From a virus, in IMG/VR virus record IMGVR_UViG_3300037277_000110, positions 1 to 64,000 of that record: a DNA stretch of 64,000 nucleotides, one strand, 5' to 3'. Shown one piece after another: positions 23,243 through 33,483 of the stretch. Position 1 is the first letter of the stretch. Each line of letters begins with the position of its first letter. The position numbers and the translations under genes are program-made. The notes under the pieces were generated by a model that saw only the letters and a list, made by a program, of their open reading frames with translations, did not search any database and had not been told where the DNA came from.

Positions 23243-26200
23243 TTAATAATTATTAGACACATCAAAACCTATTTGAACCCCAAGTAACCACGTTTCTTCA
23301 TCTTCTGAGTTTAATAGTTCGTGCTTAATATAAAATCCACGAAGTTCATCCCCATTTATTAAGTCAAGGTTTGATGGAGTTGATGAATGGGTAAACATGT
23401 TTTTTAGATACTCGGAGAACATATCACCTTCTTTTAACTTGAATCTACCGGCAGGTATTTTACTTAAAAACCCTCTAGGGTATGACTCATCAGCTTCAAT
23501 AGTTATGGTTGGTATCGACCAACGTTTATTAGTTTTAAGTCCAATATTTCGGAATAGCTTTTTAACAGCACCAGCTTTATTGAAAATAATGTTAATTCGT
23601 TGATCGTATTTTACATCATAGAAGTGACATCTTGATACACTGGTCGAATTGTGCTTCCAAATAGAATTATCCCCAATAAATGAAGAAAAGAAATTTCCCA
23701 TAGAAATATAATTTTGAGGAATAAACGAAAAAAAGCTAATCCAACGTGGACGTTCGCCTTCTAATTTAGGTTCTATAAATCCCAATGTTACTGGGGAGGC
23801 CCCGCCAATAAAACTGATCAGATACATATTGTTTTGCTGATCGTAACCTGCAATAACATCGGTATAATCGGTCATAGTTTTAAAGAAAGTCTTCATCATG
23901 TATTCAGAAATAGGCTCCTGTCCATTAGGAGCTGACCGGATAACTTCTTTTCTTAATCCATCCCAATAGTACATATTCCGATCGTGGATAACAACTGAGT
24001 GAGAATTAGTTGTCCCTCGTAATTCATCTGCCCTATTTTGATTACCAAGAACTAAATTAGGATTAGCCATTAATAGTTTCTGTCCTCCGGCTGTATTTAC
24101 CTCTTCCTTGCCTACATAAATTGAAGTTTCTTTTTTATCTTGGATAACTTTTAAAACATCTCCAACTTCCCGAATAGAATTTATAGCTCCAAATTCAGAT
24201 TTTAAATTAGTAAAGTTATTTAAGAATTGATTTAAATTATTAGTTCTGGTATTTTCAATTAGAAGCTCACTATATCGCATAGCTGATTGATAGTTGGCTC
24301 TTTTGGCATTTATATCATAAAAATTAGGCCGACCAGTGCCATGAAAATTAGATGTATAATAGTCAGAATAGTTATCATCGGTACATGGATATACATATTT
24401 ACAATCTCTTAATTTTAAATAAGTGTCTCCGGGATTACAATTTACAATTGCTGGAATACCAGATAAGTTATTTGGATTTTGATTTTGGATAAGCCCTGTA
24501 TGATATCGATTCGATAAACCCGGATTTCCAATTGGAAGAATAACAGATGGAAAATAAAATTGTTTTTCGATTACTTTTTTTGGCTTATATATTTCGAATA
24601 AAAATGCTGGATTACTAAGTGAAGTCCAATTATATATCATATCATAAGTAATCGGAACTACAATGTAAGACGAAGCATCATCATTAATTTTATTATTTGA
24701 TGCATCAGTTAAATAAGCGGGCGTAGTAGCATTATCTTTTGCATATTGTAAATCACTAGATGGCCATTCCATAGCCTTTATTTCAACATCTATACTTGGT
24801 ACGCCAAAATCAAAATCAGCAACTAGAGTTAACGGACTTGGATTCCCTGTTGAACCAAATGACCCGGTAGCTTGAAAACATAATCTATCTCCAATTTCAA
24901 ATGTATAAGTACCTATATTTGAGAAGGAGTTAACGTCATGAGCATAATTAATTATATTATTTATTCTTAATCTAAGATAGCCATCCGTACCAAAAAAGAA
25001 GTCTTTAAACAAGACTCCTACTATATGCCAATAGGCCCCTCTGTTTATTCTTTGAGTAAAGTCTATTGAATAATAATATGCCCAATCAGGAGGTTGATTT
25101 TTAACCGATACATTAACAGTAGCATATTGAGGACCAAAACCTGGATCAGAAAATGAAAAAGGCTTAAAAACATTATTACTAACTGTTATTGGTAAGCTAA
25201 ACTTATTTTCTGAGCCATATTGAAAGTTTTTATTATAATATTTTATTGATCCTAAATAAGTGTCTAAATGTTTCATTGTTTTGTATACCAACTTTGGAGC
25301 ATACGTAAACATTAGGATGTTGGCCATTGGTATATCAGTTCCATTACTTGGAAATTGTATCCATAAATTGCCAGAACGACTAACTACGGTAGATGAAATC
25401 CCTTTCATTGACATCTTATTAGCCAAATTATTTAAAATTGTCGTTGCGGTATCTGTAGATTTAGCTAAGTATCTTACATCTACATAAGATACTGTTCCTA
25501 ATTGAAAAGTAAAAGTTCCAGTAGTCAAAGTTATATCAAGAACTATGATATAACTACTTCCTGTAATATATTTATTCCTTATTACTCCGACCCCATTAGC
25601 CGAATAAATAGAACTACCTATTGGTAAACTATTATAAATAGCAGCAGTTACGGATATTTCATGATTATTAGCAGTTCCTGTAAATGAAGTTGTTTTTACA
25701 ACCTTCATTAATTGTATTCCATACAACATATTTGGAAGATAACTACCAAATCTTATATAAATAACTGTTATAGGAGAAACTCCAAGGGGACCTATATAGT
25801 AAGTATTTAAATTAATATCCTGCAAAGGAACGGTAGTATATACTACCTCTGTATTTACATCAACAGCCACTGGATCAAACCCTTCAGTTATATTACCATA
25901 GATTATCCTGTTTTTTTCTATTAATTCTTGATGTTTTGCTAATTGGGGTATAAAATCATAAGGACGAGATAGATCCGTTTGATCTGCTTGAATTCTTAAA
26001 TTTTTATCATCAAAAGTATAGGTAAAGCTTCCTGTTGGATTTAATACTGTGTCATATAACATCCAATTGGTAGTTTCGTTATCTCTAACATAAACCTCTA
26101 CAGAAGTAATATCATTATTAATTATGTCAATAGGAGCATATAATTGATAACTTACAATTCCTAAATCTCTTATAAATTCTCCATCAGGAAAGTTATAATT

Positions 26201-26863
26201 GTCTGTAAAATAAATAGTTGTAAAATCAGAAAGAACACTTTTTTCTCCATCCACAAAAATATTACGATAAGCCCATTGATAAGATTTACCTCTTAATGCT
26301 TCTATTCCAGAAGAAGCAGCAACAGCAGTTACTTGAAATGGATATCCTGGCCTTTTATAAGCATCAGTTACACGTATATTCATATAAGTATAAGTATAAC
26401 TTGTACTTATGCCATTTGTGTAATTATAAGCCCTGATGTAATTTATTTTTTTGGGTTCAACAAAATTATCGGTCCAATACAATAAGTCTCCTACTACTTT
26501 AGGGTTATATATTGGATGGTTTGCATCAAAAGATAAGTTAATCCCAGATAGGATAATTCCTGAGTTCCCTGTAAATGGTTCATAATACTGGATGCTTTTT
26601 TGAATACTATCGTGCTGATCATCAATAAAAAACATGATTATTCTATTTCGAGCATTATCGGCGCATGAACCTAACATCGTTATAATCCCAATGTGTCCTT
26701 GAATAGTATATACTGATTCATTGCCAAGGCAATTAACAGATACCTTTCCACGGGAATCTAATGTAACCATAGTATTTAAGATAAAGTCCGACCCTTGCGT
26801 TGATTTAGGATCAGAATCAGTATCTAAAAAAAGATCACCTGTAGGTTGAAACTCTTTGTTCAT
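23243..26863 (-). CDS. predicted tail nozzle / tail-tube protein
   Basis: 1206 residues, beta-rich, with an N terminus MNKEFQPTGDLFLDTDSDPK and many Tyr/Asn/Thr residues. It follows four ring-type genes and precedes the ejection proteins. In short-tailed phages this position is taken by the nozzle (T7 gp12-like or crAss stabilisation/nozzle-type protein). No enzyme motif is seen. The N-terminal QGSDF.LNT and the later HSVVIHDRNMYYWDG segment are typical of these long tail proteins. It overlaps the upstream ring gene by 4 bases. Confidence 0.6.
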   Translation of the reverse strand: MNKEFQPTGDLFLDTDSDPKSTQGSDFILNTMVTLDSRGKVSVNCLGNESVYTIQGHIGIITMLGSCADNARNRIIMFFIDDQHDSIQKSIQYYEPFTGNSGIILSGINLSFDANHPIYNPKVVGDLLYWTDNFVEPKKINYIRAYNYTNGISTSYTYTYMNIRVTDAYKRPGYPFQVTAVAASSGIEALRGKSYQWAYRNIFVDGEKSVLSDFTTIYFTDNYNFPDGEFIRDLGIVSYQLYAPIDIINNDITSVEVYVRDNETTNWMLYDTVLNPTGSFTYTFDDKNLRIQADQTDLSRPYDFIPQLAKHQELIEKNRIIYGNITEGFDPVAVDVNTEVVYTTVPLQDINLNTYYIGPLGVSPITVIYIRFGSYLPNMLYGIQLMKVVKTTSFTGTANNHEISVTAAIYNSLPIGSSIYSANGVGVIRNKYITGSSYIIVLDITLTTGTFTFQLGTVSYVDVRYLAKSTDTATTILNNLANKMSMKGISSTVVSRSGNLWIQFPSNGTDIPMANILMFTYAPKLVYKTMKHLDTYLGSIKYYNKNFQYGSENKFSLPITVSNNVFKPFSFSDPGFGPQYATVNVSVKNQPPDWAYYYSIDFTQRINRGAYWHIVGVLFKDFFFGTDGYLRLRINNIINYAHDVNSFSNIGTYTFEIGDRLCFQATGSFGSTGNPSPLTLVADFDFGVPSIDVEIKAMEWPSSDLQYAKDNATTPAYLTDASNNKINDDASSYIVVPITYDMIYNWTSLSNPAFLFEIYKPKKVIEKQFYFPSVILPIGNPGLSNRYHTGLIQNQNPNNLSGIPAIVNCNPGDTYLKLRDCKYVYPCTDDNYSDYYTSNFHGTGRPNFYDINAKRANYQSAMRYSELLIENTRTNNLNQFLNNFTNLKSEFGAINSIREVGDVLKVIQDKKETSIYVGKEEVNTAGGQKLLMANPNLVLGNQNRADELRGTTNSHSVVIHDRNMYYWDGLRKEVIRSAPNGQEPISEYMMKTFFKTMTDYTDVIAGYDQQNNMYLISFIGGASPVTLGFIEPKLEGERPRWISFFSFIPQNYISMGNFFSSFIGDNSIWKHNSTSVSRCHFYDVKYDQRINIIFNKAGAVKKLFRNIGLKTNKRWSIPTITIEADESYPRGFLSKIPAGRFKLKEGDMFSEYLKNMFTHSSTPSNLDLINGDELRGFYIKHELLNSEDEETWLLGVQIGFDVSNNY

Positions 26864-27567
26864 CGTTGCACAGTTTGTGAAGATACTTTAAGTAATGCAT
26901 CATAAATTTCATCTAAAGTTGGATCTTCAAAGGCTCTTAATTTATTTGCTTCCTGTTCGTATAAGTCTTTAAAAAAGTCAGCATCATTTTTATTTACCGG
27001 TTGACGAAGATTCATCTTCCAACGAACGTACATAGAAGCACACTCTAAGAACTTTATTGGTATAAGCGTATCTTTATCTTCAACCCCAGAAGAAATGTAA
27101 CCTAAGATCACATTTTTAGCATTAATGCCATTAATAATAATTCTTCGATTATTTTGATCATCGGTATAGTATAGCTCATTCTTACCTCCTTTAGATCCAT
27201 ATCCACAAGAATCACCTGTATTTTCCTTTACTCCTTCTCCGGCAGTTGAATCTAATGTTTCCTGACCATTAACTAAAGTTGTAGTTGGAATTATTTTGTT
27301 ATCCCTGGTTAAGGTCCAAATTTGACCATTTTTAGGTATACCCAAAAAGTCCATGCCAATATAATCGTCAGGCCAAGAAATAGTATTCGTCTGAGTATCA
27401 ACTTCAACTTTAACTATTTTATGTTTGTCAGTATGAAACATGTGAATATCCCTTACAGCCTTGATAACAAACTGATATATGTAAGGCCAATCTTCCTGAG
27501 TATATCCAGACTCAAAGATGATTGTCTTTACCATTGTTTTTAGGGTTTGTACACCTGAAGTATCCAT
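26860..27567 (-). CDS. predicted head-tail ring/adaptor protein
   Basis: 235 residues. The pattern GYTQEDWPYIYQFVIKAVRDI, then TNTISWPDDYIGMDFLGIP and IPIKFLECASMYVRWK is that of the crAss-like ring/tail-tubular-A proteins joining portal and nozzle. It shares one base with the 203-residue gene and 4 bases with the nozzle-like gene, consistent with a connector operon. Confidence 0.6.
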   Translation of the reverse strand: MDTSGVQTLKTMVKTIIFESGYTQEDWPYIYQFVIKAVRDIHMFHTDKHKIVKVEVDTQTNTISWPDDYIGMDFLGIPKNGQIWTLTRDNKIIPTTTLVNGQETLDSTAGEGVKENTGDSCGYGSKGGKNELYYTDDQNNRRIIINGINAKNVILGYISSGVEDKDTLIPIKFLECASMYVRWKMNLRQPVNKNDADFFKDLYEQEANKLRAFEDPTLDEIYDALLKVSSQTVQR

Positions 27568-28178
27568 TATGCAATTTCATTTTCGTTATTTAATAAATCA
27601 GTCGGTTTAATATCCGACTTGAGATATTGAGTTACCATATCCACTAATTCAATATCATGCCCGGATGGAATCGGAAAATCTTCTGTCATTCCCCATTCTG
27701 TAAAGTCAACGACCAAATCCATTCTTACGCTGGTTATATTTGGATCAAAATTGTAATATTCAACAATACCAGCTTTACGTATGTATTTAATAACATCATC
27801 GATAAGGTCCGATTCGATCCCAAACATCATTTCATTGTCATCACTTTTCATCGGGACAAACATTACATCCTTCCCCTTCATTTCATTGATGTTCATTATA
27901 CCGTCTGAAACTCTTGGGAATTGAACGACTTTGGCCGGCAAGGTAGAGAAGTAAATATCAGTATCCGGATCTTTAGTCACAGCTACATTTTTATATGTTT
28001 TAGAATAAGTATCAAGATTAGACTGATGCACTTTAAATGCCGTGTAAAATATGGTATTTAAAACAGCAGCAATAGCAAGCTCTATACGTCTAGGTTCAGC
28101 ATTACGTAATCTATCTACCGACATACTACCTCCGGATATTCGCCCCCTTATTAATTCTATGAGTTTAGATTTTTGCAT
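27567..28178 (-). CDS. predicted connector/virion protein
   Basis: 203 residues. KSKLIELIRGRISGGSM and the PRRIELAIAAVLNTIFY stretch recur in small structural proteins in the connector region of Bacteroidetes phages. The rest is a mixed alpha/beta domain with DFPIPSGHDIELVDMV near the end. The exact location in the virion is not known. Confidence 0.55.
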   Translation of the reverse strand: MQKSKLIELIRGRISGGSMSVDRLRNAEPRRIELAIAAVLNTIFYTAFKVHQSNLDTYSKTYKNVAVTKDPDTDIYFSTLPAKVVQFPRVSDGIMNINEMKGKDVMFVPMKSDDNEMMFGIESDLIDDVIKYIRKAGIVEYYNFDPNITSVRMDLVVDFTEWGMTEDFPIPSGHDIELVDMVTQYLKSDIKPTDLLNNENEIA

Positions 28179-28181
28179 GGC

Positions 28182-28931
28182 TTATCCTTGTTCTTGTTTA
28201 GCTTGGTTAATATATTGTTCTACCATTCCGTCTTTAAGATTAATTCCAACACGCGATAAAACTTCATTGCAAAATGCCACATGATATAGACTATCCCAAT
28301 CAAGTTCTACAGTAGTAGATGTAACTAATCCTGAAGTTTGACCGGCTGATCCAATTTCTCCTGATCCCAAAGTATGGCTTGCTCCAACTACTAAATAAAT
28401 TTCATTGGCATTTGCGTCTATATAATAATCATAGATTGGAGTTGCTGGAATCCGGTAAAAAGTAAAATTTATCTGGCTTATATTATTTGGAAGAATATCA
28501 ATTTTAAATCCATCGAGTCTACACATAGGATATTCATCAATAGGTAATGCAAGTGAATTTGATTTCCGAATAGACCAATCACTGTCTGTCATTAAATCTA
28601 TTTTTCTGGTAATCCCATTGTAAATAGTTGTCATACTTGAGAAATAACCATAAATTGAAGTTAAATCACTTAAAGTTAATGTCCCTGGGACACCCAATGT
28701 TTGATCTTCAGATTTTATAAAATCCCGTAATTCAATAATACTACCTAAAGCTTCACTTAATGACACTTTATTTTGAATAGCAAATATCTGAGCTTTTTCA
28801 ACCTTTTTATTAAACATATCAATACTTGCTGCTGGGAATATAACATTTACCTGTTCAGGTGTAAGTGTACCTCCTGAGTTCTCTTTTACACAGATGTAAT
28901 TTATGTAACTTCTTATTTGATCGAGTGTCAT
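28182..28931 (-). CDS. virion protein, paralogue of the next gene
   Basis: 249 residues. It starts MTLDQIRSYIN and shares the plan of the 230-residue protein at 28928: MTL..., a DEYPMC/DRYPIC segment, an [I/F]..P..I..[I/V][N/D]FT[F/Y].R[I/L]P.TP.YD block and a C-terminal W..[L/A]YH. The family occurs beside ring proteins in crAss-like phages. An insertion near residues 185-210 (Gly/Ser/Thr-rich) distinguishes it. The start overlaps the upstream stop (ATGA). Confidence 0.6.
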   Translation of the reverse strand: MTLDQIRSYINYICVKENSGGTLTPEQVNVIFPAASIDMFNKKVEKAQIFAIQNKVSLSEALGSIIELRDFIKSEDQTLGVPGTLTLSDLTSIYGYFSSMTTIYNGITRKIDLMTDSDWSIRKSNSLALPIDEYPMCRLDGFKIDILPNNISQINFTFYRIPATPIYDYYIDANANEIYLVVGASHTLGSGEIGSAGQTSGLVTSTTVELDWDSLYHVAFCNEVLSRVGINLKDGMVEQYINQAKQEQG

Positions 28932-29620
28932 ACGCCTTGTTGTTTCTTATTTTCAATGTATTGTGTTAAATTAATATCTTTTAATGATGGAGCTAAGTAT
29001 CCAATAAACATCCTTAATAAATCAGCATGATAAGCTTCTTTCCATTCAAATTCAACTGAATTAGTCGAGTCATAAACATCAATCCCATTTTCCTGTTTTA
29101 CGGTATAAACCGGAGTTGATGGAAGCCTTAAATATGTAAAATCAACATTCATTAAATCTTTAGGATAAGTCTGAATGTAAGTATTATAAAATACGCATAT
29201 AGGATACCTGTCCTCCGGAGCGGTAATTGCGTTACTTAATCTATCAGATAATTCAGCATGAGTTATTGGCTCAACCGGGACAAAATACGATCTAGCGTCT
29301 TCAACATACAAATACATAATATCTGAATAATGAACATAATTTGAGGGCAAGGTTATTTTACCATTTGAATCTACAGTCTGATCATTTACATACACGATAA
29401 AAGGTTCCAAAGCTTCGGTGTTAGCCATTGACACCTGCCATCCACGTGATGTTATAGGTTGTCCTGGTTGCCATTGTTCGGGTAATCCTGTCCAAAGTTT
29501 AAAATAATCCAAATTAACTAATTGTAAAAAAAGATTAATACGATCAGGCCCCATTTTAGTATTTGGAGCTTTATCATTAATTATAGCCGAAGCGGATTGT
29601 ATGAATTGTTTTAAAGTCAT
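28928..29620 (-). CDS. virion protein, connector-region family
   Basis: 230 residues. The N terminus MTLKQFIQSAS..., LVNLDYFKLWTGLPEQWQPGQP and LPSNYVHYSDIM follow a family that is widespread in Bacteroidetes phages and prophages, always among structural genes. It is tandem to a diverged copy (28182-28931), so a gene duplication is likely. It is coupled to the tail-fibre gene by a 4-base overlap. Confidence 0.65.
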   Translation of the reverse strand: MTLKQFIQSASAIINDKAPNTKMGPDRINLFLQLVNLDYFKLWTGLPEQWQPGQPITSRGWQVSMANTEALEPFIVYVNDQTVDSNGKITLPSNYVHYSDIMYLYVEDARSYFVPVEPITHAELSDRLSNAITAPEDRYPICVFYNTYIQTYPKDLMNVDFTYLRLPSTPVYTVKQENGIDVYDSTNSVEFEWKEAYHADLLRMFIGYLAPSLKDINLTQYIENKKQQGV

Positions 29621-32600
29621 AATGCTGCTGGTTTATATTCTATAGTTCCAAACTTAGCTGTAAAAATTCCAATACTAGCTGTACCTGTAATTTTTAGAAT
29701 ATTATCTATTGTCCAATTTTTACTAGTTAAATCAAATATATAATTATTTAATACATGTAGAGTCTTTATAGAACCTCTCAACGTAGAAGAAGAAGTTCTG
29801 ATTAATTCAGCTTCAATAATAGTTCTACCTGTAATAGCTGTAAGACTACCAATACTTATACTTGTTCCAGCAAAATAAAAATTAATTAATCCTGTAGTTG
29901 TACTACTATCAACTGTAATATACACACTTAGTTTATCTCCATCTGATGCTAATACATTAGCTGGAACTGTATAACTATATAAATCAGTTTCGCCAGTTCC
30001 ACTAGTAGAAACATCTGTATAAAAATCTTTTAATATTCGAGGTGCAATAATCCATGATCTAACTCCTACATCATCAGTAGTTAAAGTATATTTACCAATA
30101 TTATAGGAACCTCCAGGAGTTGTAAAACTAGCTTCAGATGATATCGCATAAACATACGTAGAACTTTGATATATCCTACTATTACTTGTATCAGTTACAG
30201 TTACAGTATACAATCCAGCAAGTACTACTGCTTCAGTTTTATTTGTTGATGTAAAACCGTCAGGCCCAATCCAAGAATAAGTTAATGTATGACTAAGAGG
30301 ATTGTAAACATCAACATCTATAAATGATACTATATCTACAGCTCCTCCTACTAATTCAGTAGTTCCTACAATAGCATTATTAAATGCTTGTACACTTACT
30401 ACTGAAGCACTTGTAGAAGTTAATACTTCGTTTCCTCCACTATATAATTTTGTTGCATATAAATATCCATCATAATTTAACCTATTAATAGCAGTTGGAT
30501 TAACTCCCCCTCCGTACATTTTACCAGAACTAGCAACTCCACCAGCTTCAGTTTTATCAGTATATGGCCTATAAGCTACAGTTCCTAAATCGAATTTTAA
30601 TAGTCCGTCAGTTGGGGTCACCCCTCCACTGCCACCAGCATGATATAATCCATCTTCTCCAAGAAAATTAGAAGCGGAACCTCCGGTATTTAAAATAGAT
30701 GCTTTATTCCATGTAGTTTTATTTGCTGCTGTAATAGTTGTTACAGCAGTGTAACTTGTAAAATCAGTTTTTAAAGCATATCCAGTTAAAGTTGTAAGCT
30801 GAGTAAGAGTTATAGGCGAACCTCCATTAGCGTTTGAGTCACGAAATTCTAAATCATTTCCTGACGTCCTATGAATATAAACATCTGAAGATCCAAAAGC
30901 TAGACGTTTTATCGTATTTACATAAACGTCAGCATTAAATGTAATTGACTGATTTAAAAAATCACCATAAACTAAAGGAGTAGCTGTATTTGAATTAGCA
31001 ATGTAAAGTAAATTACTTCCAGCTTCTAAATCACCAGCGTTAGGGCCTATTAATAAATTTGAATTTTCGTATCTAAAAAAGTTACTATCGAAATTATTTG
31101 CTATAATATGTCCGACAACATCTAATTCGGCAGTAGGCACCGGTTGATTAATTCCAACCATATTAGCTCCTGTACCATAATTAATAGTTGCCCCCACTTG
31201 GGCCCAAAAGTTAGTTGCCCCACTTACAAGTTGAGAAAGAGTTTTGGTATAATGATGATCTTTAAGAACTAAATCATTGGCTGAACGATATAATTTTACA
31301 TCTCCCCAATGTCTAAATCCTGAACCCGATCCTGATCCTGAAGTTCCAATAAAATCAATTTCATCAAAAATCTGAACTATTCCCGCAATCTGATGTTGAG
31401 TATATAAAGTACTGGTATACTTGTCATAAAGTAAATTATTACTTCCTTCTGTAGCGGCTCCATTTATAAATACTACTTGTTTGTCAGATGTATTATGTAA
31501 TGTTACATATTTATAATTACCATCATCGGCTAAAAATTGAGTCCCTAAACCAGAATTAATGACATTTGCAGCTGCACTTGATGTGCTTAATGCATCAGTT
31601 ATACCATATCCTGATAAAGTCGTAGACTTACCGGTTATTTTAGTTGTCCAATCCCATGTTTTAGCATCGACTTGAGTTTTTGTATAGGCATCAGTTATAC
31701 CATAGCCTGAAATAGTCGTAGGGATACCAGTCGTTATTTTACTCCAATCTAAAGAAGGAATATCGGAAGCTGATAAGTCTACTCCTGAAGTTACAAGTCC
31801 TTTTGAATCATAAGTTATCTTAGTATGTGTAGCCCCTGTTATTACAGTATTGGCTATTACACTATTGGTAATTCCATATCCGGCTAAAGTTGTTGGTTTA
31901 TTGGTTAAATTATCAAAATGTACCTGAGCCTGACCTGAAGTCTGTAAATTAGTTTTTGTATATACATTTCCTACTAATCCATAAGCTGATTCCCAATGTG
32001 TTATATTTGTAGCTGTGATAGCTCTTACTGAATCAAAAGCTGTAAAATCTATTTTTAAAACATCACCTTGACCTGCCGTATGCCAATTACCATCACCTCC
32101 CATGTAATCTGTTACATTTCCGGAAAGTTGTTTCAGCATACCGCCACTTAAGGTTGTAGCTAATCCAAAACTTAATACTTGGTTAACATTTATTGTTGCC
32201 CCAAAAGCATAAGTTGGACTTATGGATACTGGTAAATGAGTTGTTCCAACCCCGTGTGAACTAAATGGAATAACCTCTTCAGGGAAAATCATTGTTATTA
32301 CATCATTTAGCTGGACAAGGATATCAACAGCCTTGTTATAAGCCGTAGCTAAATCATTATAATATATTGCTAAGTCATATTCTGAATAAGAAGCTCCAAT
32401 TAAAAGTAATCTATCTTTTAGTCGGTAAGCCTCATCCCTGTCTTTATCCAGAGCTGTAAAATATCGTAATCTTAATACTTCAATATATCCACGAATCTGA
32501 TTCATGTCTATATTAAAAGCGGTTATCGTTTGAGTGTCGGTTATACTTACATTGATAATAAGACCATCTCCCATTGTATAAACTAAAACAGAAGTTACAG

Positions 32601-33129
32601 TTGAAGCCCATTCACCAGACCAAATATTAGGAGAATAGTCTATTGTCTGGTTAGAATTTGATGTAGTCGAAAGTGGACTCCCGGATGGTGGAATTACTGT
32701 ATGAGTTCTTATTAAACTTGTGTAAGTACCATAAACCGTATCATCCCGTGATTCAAAAGTACTGTTATACCCATCAGGAGTTTGAGTTATTATAACTTCT
32801 GGAACTATGAAACTATAAGTATAGTTATTAGTTTGGGTCGAGATAGTAGTTACATCTTGTACTGAATATTGAACCGAATAAGCTCCGGCCAAAATAAATC
32901 CAGCCTGATTTTGAGGTAATGGAATCCAAGGAGAATATAAACTAGTTGCCGGAGTTACATCAGGAGTTGTATAAGTTTGTGTATTATAAACTACTCCACG
33001 AGGGGTTGTTAGTTTCAGTATGCCCTTAACATTATTTATATCAATTCCCTGTCCAGCATAATTTGTTGTATCCTGAATTCGGAATTTTCTCTGATTAATG
33101 TCAAAATATGTTATAAACGATAAAGTCAT
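29617..33129 (-). CDS. tail fibre protein with GYGIT repeats
   Basis: 1170 residues. The N terminus (about 1-300) is a beta domain that probably attaches to the tail. Residues about 400-540 carry LAGYGIT/ISGYGITDAYTK/LSGYGITDA repeats, a well-known fibre-shaft motif. The remainder is Ser/Thr/Gly-rich beta structure with a distinct C-terminal domain. The protein probably binds host surface glycans. It is the first gene after a dyad-type promoter and is followed by connector genes. Confidence 0.85.
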   Translation of the reverse strand: MTLSFITYFDINQRKFRIQDTTNYAGQGIDINNVKGILKLTTPRGVVYNTQTYTTPDVTPATSLYSPWIPLPQNQAGFILAGAYSVQYSVQDVTTISTQTNNYTYSFIVPEVIITQTPDGYNSTFESRDDTVYGTYTSLIRTHTVIPPSGSPLSTTSNSNQTIDYSPNIWSGEWASTVTSVLVYTMGDGLIINVSITDTQTITAFNIDMNQIRGYIEVLRLRYFTALDKDRDEAYRLKDRLLLIGASYSEYDLAIYYNDLATAYNKAVDILVQLNDVITMIFPEEVIPFSSHGVGTTHLPVSISPTYAFGATINVNQVLSFGLATTLSGGMLKQLSGNVTDYMGGDGNWHTAGQGDVLKIDFTAFDSVRAITATNITHWESAYGLVGNVYTKTNLQTSGQAQVHFDNLTNKPTTLAGYGITNSVIANTVITGATHTKITYDSKGLVTSGVDLSASDIPSLDWSKITTGIPTTISGYGITDAYTKTQVDAKTWDWTTKITGKSTTLSGYGITDALSTSSAAANVINSGLGTQFLADDGNYKYVTLHNTSDKQVVFINGAATEGSNNLLYDKYTSTLYTQHQIAGIVQIFDEIDFIGTSGSGSGSGFRHWGDVKLYRSANDLVLKDHHYTKTLSQLVSGATNFWAQVGATINYGTGANMVGINQPVPTAELDVVGHIIANNFDSNFFRYENSNLLIGPNAGDLEAGSNLLYIANSNTATPLVYGDFLNQSITFNADVYVNTIKRLAFGSSDVYIHRTSGNDLEFRDSNANGGSPITLTQLTTLTGYALKTDFTSYTAVTTITAANKTTWNKASILNTGGSASNFLGEDGLYHAGGSGGVTPTDGLLKFDLGTVAYRPYTDKTEAGGVASSGKMYGGGVNPTAINRLNYDGYLYATKLYSGGNEVLTSTSASVVSVQAFNNAIVGTTELVGGAVDIVSFIDVDVYNPLSHTLTYSWIGPDGFTSTNKTEAVVLAGLYTVTVTDTSNSRIYQSSTYVYAISSEASFTTPGGSYNIGKYTLTTDDVGVRSWIIAPRILKDFYTDVSTSGTGETDLYSYTVPANVLASDGDKLSVYITVDSSTTTGLINFYFAGTSISIGSLTAITGRTIIEAELIRTSSSTLRGSIKTLHVLNNYIFDLTSKNWTIDNILKITGTASIGIFTAKFGTIEYKPAAL

Positions 33130-33148
33130 TTTTCATGTATTACTATTC

Positions 33149-33186
33149 CAAAAATAAGTAAAATAGTAATACATGTTTTTTAACAT
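33149..33186 (-). promoter_or_regulatory. dyad-type late promoter (tail fibre)
   Basis: TATTTTTG on the minus strand (33149-33156), then 16 bases, then the perfect dyad ATGTTTTTTAACAT (33173-33186). The fibre gene starts at 33129. Confidence 0.7.
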
Positions 33187-33191
33187 AAAAC

Positions 33192-33440
33192 TTATTCGTT
33201 ATCAATAATAAAAATAACTCCATCAATAGTTAATTTTTCTTTTGCCCAACGCCAAGCATGATAAGATTTTTTTCGACCAGTTATTTTGCTTATTTTATCC
33301 TTACAGAAATTTGACTTTGTTTTAAGATTTAAAATAACTCCAATATGTTCAAAAATTTGAATTAAATCTGAGTTTTCTAATTCCCCATTATGGATGCATT
33401 CTATTAATCTTTCCTTTATCTGTTCTGATCTTTCAGGCAT
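33192..33440 (-). CDS. hypothetical protein (82 aa), possible DNA-binding
   Basis: 82 residues, helical, with a basic C-terminal half (SKITGRKKSYHAWRWAKEKLT) that could be a DNA-recognition region. It follows the DNA methyltransferase gene and precedes the fibre promoter. A regulator role is only a guess. Confidence 0.5.
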   Translation of the reverse strand: MPERSEQIKERLIECIHNGELENSDLIQIFEHIGVILNLKTKSNFCKDKISKITGRKKSYHAWRWAKEKLTIDGVIFIIDNE

Positions 33441-33483
33441 GTTAATTTTTTTTAATTGTTGTTATTAGGGTGTTATACACAAC

